This document shows, one piece after another, positions 6,218 to 11,206 of a stretch of DNA of 11,206 nucleotides. Every line of letters starts with the position of its first letter. The first letter of the stretch is position 1. Position numbers and translations under genes: made by a program. This stretch comes from Gammaproteobacteria bacterium (GTDB lineage Bacteria; Pseudomonadota; Gammaproteobacteria; SZUA-229): NCBI GenBank assembly GCA_023136715.1, contig JAGLQT010000013.1, positions 1 to 11,206 on the forward strand, given 5' to 3'. A model generated the notes under the pieces. The model ran no database searches. It was given only the letters and a program-made list of their open reading frames with translations, and had not been told where the DNA came from.

Positions 6218-8485
6218 TTACTGCTCAAATCCATATTCGATAACTTGCCCGAAACTAATCCCCGCGTCATTGACCGGTATCAACTCAGACAAACGAACTT
6301 TAAAGCCATCGTCTGATAATAATGCCATCGCATACTCTGTTAAAACACGATTCTGGAATACACCACCGGCAAAACTGACCGTATTGACTGCGTGCATTTC
6401 ACGAATGGCTCTTGCCTGCTTCAGCATGGCGTGAGCTAATGAAGCATGAAACAGGGAAGCCCGCTCACTAACAGTTAAAGTAGAATCTAACATAGCAGCA
6501 ACCAATGGTTCCCAATTAACAATCAACAAGTTATCGACTTTTTCTAATTTAAGCTCTATGTAATTATCAGGTGTTTTACATAGCGCTTCGAATTCCATAG
6601 GTCCCTGTCCTTCAAAACTGGCTATGGTACGCACACCCGTCAGTGCAGCAGCCGCATCGAATAAACGACCCACCGATGATGATTGTGGTGTATTAATTTT
6701 TCTCTGCCACGCCTGTTGTAACAACAGGTCTTTTTCTGGAATATCATCGTATCTCTGGCCCGTTTCCCAGCACAGTGCTGCGGCACTACGCCAGGGTTCA
6801 CGTCCTGCCTTGTCTCCACCGGGCAGGTTAAAAGGCCGAATAGAAGCAACGCGTTGCCATCCACCCGGTTTACCCAGAAAAGTTTCACCGCCCCAAAGTA
6901 CGCCATCTTCACCGTTACCGACACCATCCCAGGTAAACGCAATGACCTGTTCATCTGTATCACACTCGTAGTAAGTGGCAGAAGCATGCGCATAGTGGTG
7001 ATAAATAGAATGCACTGGAAGCTTCTGCCTGTTCGCCCATCGTGTCGTTGTATAACCGGGGTGGGCATCACAAATAACAGCTTCAGCTTTCACTCCGTAA
7101 AGTTTCTGTAAATCTTTAATCGTAGTTTCAAAAACATCCAGGCTACGTGCTGAATCCATCTCGCCTATATGCGGTGAGATGACTGCGCGATTTTCCCATG
7201 CCAGTGTGACGACATTTTTCATGTGTGCGCCCACGGCAAGCACAGGTTCTTCTAAATTGAATGGTAGCGTTAATTCTATCGGTGCCAATCCACGACCAGA
7301 ACGAACGGGTCTTGGCTTACCAGCTATGGTTTTATATACAGGATCATCCGCGGGTCGTTCAATGGGTCGGTTATGATGCAAACAGGCATCAGCAATATGA
7401 GCAAGACGTTTCTCAACCTCATGATTATGTATCAACACCGGCTCACCACTGATATTTGCCGAGGTAGCAACAAGCGGTCCACCAAAATCATTCAAAAGAA
7501 GATGATGTAAGGGACTGTACGGCAACATGATGCCGATTTCATTTAATCCCGGCGCGATCAGTTCTGATAACTTGGTCGTTTCACATTTTGGCACCAGTAA
7601 AATCGGTCTGGCTGGCTGCAGTAAAAATGCCTTATCGTCTTCACTTAAACTTACAGATAGTTCTGCATATTTAAATGGATTATTCGCTGGAGCCGGAAAC
7701 ATGATGGCTAGTGGTTTTTCGGGGCGCGGTTTATTTTTACGTAAACGCTCGACGGCATCTGTATTGCTCGCATCACACATCAGGTGATAACCACCGATAC
7801 CTTTAACAGCAATGACTTTACTTTGATGTAAGACCTCTACTGCTTTTTTTAGTGATACTTCATTACCGTCGAGCACAGTTTGATCACTGTGAAACGAAAG
7901 TGACGGCCCGCAATCAGGGCAGGCGACAGGCTCAGCATGAAAACGTCGGTTACCCGGGTCTTCATATTCAGCAAGACACGGCGGACATAACTCAAATTCC
8001 GCCATGGTGGTATTAGGGCGGTCGTAGGGCAGGGCTTTTATCAAGGTGTAACGCGGCCCGCATTGAGTGCAGTTTATAAACGGATAACGATAGCGACGAT
8101 CTGACGGATTATTTAATTCAGCAAGACAGTCATCACAGAGGAAGAAGTCGTTAGGTATGCTGATGTTTGACTCACCTTGATGCTCACTTTGTAGAATACT
8201 AAAGCTATCGAACTCAGCAATCTCTGCCTGCCCATTTAATTCTAGCTTGGGATCTGCTAATGGCGGTTTATTAGCAAAGATGTCGCTTAGGAAGTTTTCC
8301 AGATTTTGAGGTTCACCCTGAACATGAACTTCAACAACACCGACACAGTTTCTCACCCAGCCGGTTAAGTTATGTTCAATAGCGAGACGATAGATGAAAG
8401 GCCGGAAACCTACACCCTGAACTTTTCCTGATAACAGTATCTGTCTGGCTGATAGTGCAGGAGCGGTTTGTTGTTCGTTTTTCAA
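6218..8485 (-). CDS. hypF: HypF, carbamoyltransferase of [NiFe]-hydrogenase maturation
   Basis: HypF uses carbamoyl phosphate and ATP to make a carbamoyl-adenylate and transfers the carbamoyl group to HypE. All expected modules are present in 755 residues. There is an acylphosphatase domain with GVGFRPF (24-30) and catalytic Asn46. Four CxxC pairs form the zinc fingers (C117/C120, C139/C142, C167/C170, C189/C192). A YrdC-like domain carries TSANISGEP (341-349). A Kae1/TobZ-like domain carries HHYAHA (496-501). The start codon is TTG at 8485-8483: no ATG or GTG precedes the acylphosphatase domain in a sensible position, and AGGA lies 6 nt upstream. It is separated from hypD by 78 bp and from hypE by 21 bp. 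Confidence 0.97.
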   Translation of the reverse strand: MKNEQQTAPALSARQILLSGKVQGVGFRPFIYRLAIEHNLTGWVRNCVGVVEVHVQGEPQNLENFLSDIFANKPPLADPKLELNGQAEIAEFDSFSILQSEHQGESNISIPNDFFLCDDCLAELNNPSDRRYRYPFINCTQCGPRYTLIKALPYDRPNTTMAEFELCPPCLAEYEDPGNRRFHAEPVACPDCGPSLSFHSDQTVLDGNEVSLKKAVEVLHQSKVIAVKGIGGYHLMCDASNTDAVERLRKNKPRPEKPLAIMFPAPANNPFKYAELSVSLSEDDKAFLLQPARPILLVPKCETTKLSELIAPGLNEIGIMLPYSPLHHLLLNDFGGPLVATSANISGEPVLIHNHEVEKRLAHIADACLHHNRPIERPADDPVYKTIAGKPRPVRSGRGLAPIELTLPFNLEEPVLAVGAHMKNVVTLAWENRAVISPHIGEMDSARSLDVFETTIKDLQKLYGVKAEAVICDAHPGYTTTRWANRQKLPVHSIYHHYAHASATYYECDTDEQVIAFTWDGVGNGEDGVLWGGETFLGKPGGWQRVASIRPFNLPGGDKAGREPWRSAAALCWETGQRYDDIPEKDLLLQQAWQRKINTPQSSSVGRLFDAAAALTGVRTIASFEGQGPMEFEALCKTPDNYIELKLEKVDNLLIVNWEPLVAAMLDSTLTVSERASLFHASLAHAMLKQARAIREMHAVNTVSFAGGVFQNRVLTEYAMALLSDDGFKVRLSELIPVNDAGISFGQVIEYGFEQ

Positions 8486-8563
8486 ACAAATTCCTGTGTT
8501 GTAAAAAATCGGTTTTTTTGAAAGCTTATTTTCAGCTTCTCTGCGGCGAATAAATAATATTTT
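8486..8563 (-). other. Longest gap inside the hyp operon (hypD-hypF)
   Basis: Other hyp junctions run from an 11-bp overlap to 42 bp, but here 78 AT-rich bases separate two genes. In the transcribed direction it holds AAGCT/AGCTT arms with a 7-nt loop, then A-rich and T-rich runs before the hypF ribosome binding site. This could reduce read-through or translation of hypF, or simply be slack. No clear promoter was seen. Confidence 0.4.
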
Positions 8564-9661
8564 TTATTGCGCAGACTCGCGCATACCACCAGCCCACCAA
8601 ATTCGACAGGCACCTTCATCGGAAACCATGCAGGGGCCAATTGGATTTCTTGGCATACAGGCCTTGCCAAACAGCTTGCATTCATTGGGATAAATTTTAC
8701 CGAGAACAACCTGGGCGCAGTCACAGCCTGGTGGCATCTGACCCGCACGTTTACGTGCATCATCGGCATAAGCAGGGAAAAGTTTTCTGGCATCATGATC
8801 ACTATAGGCCTTATCCAGTATGTAACCGGATGAGGGGATAATACCAATACCTCGCCAGTTAGCATCGTATACATTCATAGCTTTGGAAAGATGCGCTTGC
8901 GCGGATTTATTACCGCCATCCTTCACTAACTCGGAGTAACAGTTATCCAGAAAGTAACGACCTTCATTGAGCTGACGCAGGACAGAATACATTGCTGCGA
9001 GCAGACTTTCAGGTTTGAAGCCAGCAACTGCGGCGGGAATATTATGTTCATCAACCACAAACTGCCATTCTTCCGGCCCCATGATGGTTGAGACATGACC
9101 TGGGGCAATCAGGGCGTCAAAACCGGGCTCGCCAGATTCCAGTAACATGGCAACCGCAGGCCAGGTTAAACGTCCGGACAATAAAACAGAGAGATTACTG
9201 GGAACACCTTCGACCAGCATTGCAGCAACCGGCGCCGTTGTTGTTTCGAACCCGGCGGCAAAAAACACTACGGCTTTATCAGGATTGGCTTTGGCGATAC
9301 TGACCGCTTCAGTCGGCGAGGCAATAGGGCGAATATCAGCCCCCTGAGCTTTAGCTTGTTCCAGAGTGCGTGCCTGTGCTTTTTTTACATTTACCGGCAC
9401 GCGTAACATATCGCCAAAGGCAACAAGAATAATGTCTTCGTTGAGGGCGAGTTGGATTGCCTCAAACACATCTTCTTCGGGACAAACGCAAACCGGGCAA
9501 CCGGGGCCTGGCACCAGCTCGATATAATCAGGCAAGGCCTTGCGCAAGCCGGCCATGGTAATCGAGCGCTCATGACCGCCACAGACATTCATGATTTTTA
9601 CTTTACCCCTGTGCGGTAACTCATGAATGCGTTCAAGCCATTGTTTCGCGCTAACTGTCAT
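8564..9661 (-). CDS. hypD: HypD, iron-sulfur scaffold of [NiFe]-hydrogenase maturation
   Basis: HypD carries a [4Fe-4S] cluster and, with HypC, holds the iron while CN and CO ligands are attached. The 365-residue length is normal. Family motifs are CGGHE (27-31) and GPGCPVC (52-58), whose cysteines are implicated in iron binding and thiol redox chemistry. The C-terminal Cys-rich block (C313, C315, C328, C335, C344, C352) includes the cluster ligands. The ATG at 9661 lies inside the last codons of hypB (11-bp overlap), with a GAGGA motif about 11 nt upstream, so translation is probably coupled to hypB. The protein is cytoplasmic. Confidence 0.97.
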   Translation of the reverse strand: MTVSAKQWLERIHELPHRGKVKIMNVCGGHERSITMAGLRKALPDYIELVPGPGCPVCVCPEEDVFEAIQLALNEDIILVAFGDMLRVPVNVKKAQARTLEQAKAQGADIRPIASPTEAVSIAKANPDKAVVFFAAGFETTTAPVAAMLVEGVPSNLSVLLSGRLTWPAVAMLLESGEPGFDALIAPGHVSTIMGPEEWQFVVDEHNIPAAVAGFKPESLLAAMYSVLRQLNEGRYFLDNCYSELVKDGGNKSAQAHLSKAMNVYDANWRGIGIIPSSGYILDKAYSDHDARKLFPAYADDARKRAGQMPPGCDCAQVVLGKIYPNECKLFGKACMPRNPIGPCMVSDEGACRIWWAGGMRESAQ

Positions 9662-10514
9662 TATTTAACGTATCCTCAGCATGGGCATGATGTTCATGTG
9701 AGTGACTGTGCTCACGCGAATGTTCGTGATGATGGTGTCCATGATGAACAGGATGCTCTTGAAGATAAGCTTTGCGCGTTTCAATCTGTTGATTGATCCA
9801 GTCAAACCATAATGGCATACCCGATTTATCTTTGGATGAAAGCTCAATCACTGGTGCGGTACTGGCGATATCCTGTAAATAACGCTTTGCATTATCAACT
9901 TTGAAATCATCGAGTATTGGTAACAGGTCGCTTTTGCTAATCATCACCAGATCAGAAGTACGGAACATAACTGGATATTTTGCAGGTTTGTCATCGCCTT
10001 CGGGCACAGAAAGCAGGGTAACATTCTGGTGCTGTCCCAAATCAAAACTGGCAGGACAAACAAGATTGCCGACGTTCTCGATAAAAACAATATCAAACTC
10101 TGAAAGGTCTAGATTATGCAAGGCCTGATGGATCATGTGCGCATCTAAATGGCAGGCACTACCGGTAGCAATCTGAATGGCCTTAACACCGTGCTTGCGA
10201 ATACGCTCAGCATCATTTTCGGTTTCAAGGTCTCCCTCAATGACAGCAATTCTTATATTTTTATCCAATTGTTGAATAGTCGCTTCGAGCAGGGCGGTTT
10301 TACCTGCGCCGGGTGAAGACATTAAATTAATCGCCAGCACATTATGTTGATCAAAATGCTCACGGTTATGTTGAGCAGTATGATCATTTTCGTGCAATAA
10401 ACTATGTAAAACAGTAACCGCTTCTTTACCACTTTCGGTCTTTGCCAGTTTACCGCCCGGTCTGATTAAGCTTTCATTACCATGAGTAATATTACATCCA
10501 CAGGTATCACACAT
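9651..10514 (-). CDS. hypB: HypB, GTPase for nickel insertion, with a C-terminal His-rich tail
   Basis: HypB is a SIMIBI-class GTPase that works with HypA to deliver nickel to the hydrogenase large subunit. The N-terminal CDTCGC motif (C2, C5, C7) is the high-affinity nickel site known from E. coli HypB. The P-loop is SSPGAGKT (66-73). The G-domain metal site is present as GSACHLDAH and NLVCPAS, with SKSD as the base-specificity motif. Unusually, a His-rich run (14 His in residues 254-279) sits at the C-terminus. In rhizobial-type HypB the His stretch instead lies between the N-terminal motif and the G domain. This tail may store nickel or zinc. Start 10514 has GGAG 8 nt upstream. The stop overlaps hypD. 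Confidence 0.97.
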   Translation of the reverse strand: MCDTCGCNITHGNESLIRPGGKLAKTESGKEAVTVLHSLLHENDHTAQHNREHFDQHNVLAINLMSSPGAGKTALLEATIQQLDKNIRIAVIEGDLETENDAERIRKHGVKAIQIATGSACHLDAHMIHQALHNLDLSEFDIVFIENVGNLVCPASFDLGQHQNVTLLSVPEGDDKPAKYPVMFRTSDLVMISKSDLLPILDDFKVDNAKRYLQDIASTAPVIELSSKDKSGMPLWFDWINQQIETRKAYLQEHPVHHGHHHHEHSREHSHSHEHHAHAEDTLNNDS

Positions 10515-10528
10515 AATTCATTCTCCAA

Positions 10529-10547
10529 ATATTGATCATATCAATAT
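10529..10547. promoter_or_regulatory. FNR-like inverted repeat between hypA and hypB
   Basis: ATATTGAT and ATCAATAT form 8-bp arms around CAT. The inner TTGAT/ATCAA halves equal FNR/CRP-family half-sites, but the spacing is 3 and the FNR consensus needs 4. The site lies in the 42-bp hypA-hypB gap, just 5' of the hypB ribosome binding site. Alternatively it is an RNA hairpin that modulates hypB translation. Confidence 0.35.
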
Positions 10548-10556
10548 AATTCTTAT

Positions 10557-10925
10557 TCAATGCACTGATTTAGGGTCTTTTGATTTCTCCAGCTCAACAC
10601 TCATCAGCATTAACTCATCACCACTAACTAATGTGGTGCGCCAGTCGCCGCATTGTTTACAGATCAGCTTATTCGGCGTCGCATCAGACTCGCTTCCGCA
10701 TTGATTGCACTTAACGCGTATGGGCAAAGTTTTAACAATGAGCTCAGCATTTTCTGCAACCGTACCCGCACTGGCAATAGGGTAAGCGTTCTTTAATAAC
10801 TGAGCTTCTACACCAGACAGTGGCCCCATCGCTACTACCACTGATGTTACAGACTGCGCCCTATGCTCTAAGGCAATACTTTCGACCTGAGCCATTAAAG
10901 ATTGGCAGATTGAAAGCTCATGCAT
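10557..10925 (-). CDS. hypA: HypA, nickel metallochaperone
   Basis: HypA binds nickel through its N-terminus and passes it with HypB to the hydrogenase large subunit. The 122-residue product starts MHELSICQSL, with the invariant Met1-His2-Glu3 nickel site. It carries two CxxC pairs (CNQCG and CKQCG) that make the structural zinc site. The start at 10925 is fixed by this N-terminus and by AGGA 7 nt upstream. An in-frame upstream ATG at 11006 lies inside hypC and would bury His2. Only 1 nt separates it from the hypC stop, so the two are translationally coupled. Confidence 0.96.
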   Translation of the reverse strand: MHELSICQSLMAQVESIALEHRAQSVTSVVVAMGPLSGVEAQLLKNAYPIASAGTVAENAELIVKTLPIRVKCNQCGSESDATPNKLICKQCGDWRTTLVSGDELMLMSVELEKSKDPKSVH

Positions 10926-10926
10926 A

Positions 10927-11154
10927 CTAAATTCCTGCTTCCAGCATCTGGTCGTACAGCTCCCAGGCGGTTTGTGCTTCCTGCTCTGAAATCTTTTGAA
11001 TCGCATAACCTACATGGACAACAATAAAATCATCAACTTCGAGTTTATCATCCTGCATCATAAATAAACTGACGTCACGCTTTACACCTTTAGCTTCGCA
11101 AAGTGCGGTGAAGCCATCGATAGATTTAATTTGCATAGGTATACCAAGACACAT
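10927..11154 (-). CDS. hypC: HypC, [NiFe]-hydrogenase maturation chaperone
   Basis: HypC, with HypD, carries the iron-ligand unit to the apo large subunit. The 75-residue protein begins MCLGIPMQI, with the essential Cys2, and has VVHVGYAI with the conserved His at about 47, as in HypC/HybG/HupF. It is slightly shorter than E. coli HypC. It is the first hyp gene seen in the transcribed direction. A weak GGG motif precedes the ATG. Which hydrogenase it serves cannot be told, because the structural genes lie outside the window. Confidence 0.96.
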   Translation of the reverse strand: MCLGIPMQIKSIDGFTALCEAKGVKRDVSLFMMQDDKLEVDDFIVVHVGYAIQKISEQEAQTAWELYDQMLEAGI

Positions 11155-11175
11155 AAGTTAACCCATAAATAGGAA

Positions 11176-11205
11176 ATATTAAGAGTTGTATATTTAACTT
11201 TACAA
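11176..11205 (-). promoter_or_regulatory. Candidate promoter upstream of hypC
   Basis: Reading the minus strand, TTGTAA (11205-11200) is followed by an 18-bp spacer and TAATAT (11181-11176), 21 bp before the hypC ATG. The match is moderate and the region is AT-rich and cut by the window edge, so the hyp operon may instead be continued from an upstream gene. Confidence 0.25.
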
Positions 11206-11206
11206 A

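Noticed and set aside
6624..7111. Several open frames of 85-143 codons on both strands
   Set aside because: All lie within hypF, in other frames or antisense, and show no domain motifs or ribosome binding sites.
8482..8874. Minus-strand open frame of 130 codons ending at the hypF start
   Set aside because: It overlaps the 3' end of hypD in another frame. hypD has clear family motifs to its end, so this is a shadow.
9653..9755. CAT/GTG-rich low-complexity DNA as a possible repeat array
   Set aside because: It simply encodes the His-rich tail of HypB and has no regular repeat unit or spacers.
10926..11006. Upstream in-frame extension of hypA
   Set aside because: The conserved Met-His-Glu nickel site must be at the N-terminus, which fixes the start at 10925.

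Overview
The window looks like a piece of a Gram-negative, proteobacterial chromosome, most likely gammaproteobacterial. The evidence is a lipoprotein with a type II signal peptide, a compact set of [NiFe]-hydrogenase maturation genes, and moderate GC. I cannot place it below class level. No rRNA, tRNA, CRISPR array, transposase or integrase is visible.

Left part (1-3353): a carbohydrate cluster centred on mannose chemistry. A GH130-type protein runs off the left edge on the minus strand. It is divergent from a plus-strand pair: a GT4 glycosyltransferase fused to a C-terminal cupin of the type II phosphomannose isomerase family, and a second, complete GH130 protein of the mannoside-phosphorylase kind. 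The last two overlap by 20 bp and are almost certainly co-translated. The divergent intergenic region holds a sigma70-like promoter, a perfect 16-bp palindrome at the predicted transcription start, and an interrupted hairpin. My working idea is a cycle in which a mannoside is built by the transferase and broken down by phosphorolysis, with the fused isomerase domain linking mannose-6-P to fructose-6-P.

Middle (3354-5194): a probable promoter, then an unrecognised lipoprotein with an EF-hand-like calcium loop. It is followed by a GTAGGGTGG/CCACCCTAC hairpin that resembles a dispersed repeat, and by a short stretch that may be a gene remnant.

Right part (5195-11154): a minus-strand hyp operon, transcribed hypC-hypA-hypB-hypD-hypF-hypE, encoding the complete six-protein [NiFe]-hydrogenase maturation pathway. 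HypF and HypE make the cyanide ligands from carbamoyl phosphate. HypC and HypD assemble the Fe(CN)2CO unit. HypA and HypB insert nickel. Hydrogenase structural genes are not in the window. Notable details are a histidine-rich tail at the C-terminus of HypB, a TTG start for hypF, and an FNR-like inverted repeat between hypA and hypB. The lipoprotein gene and the hyp operon converge on the 5022-5194 interval.
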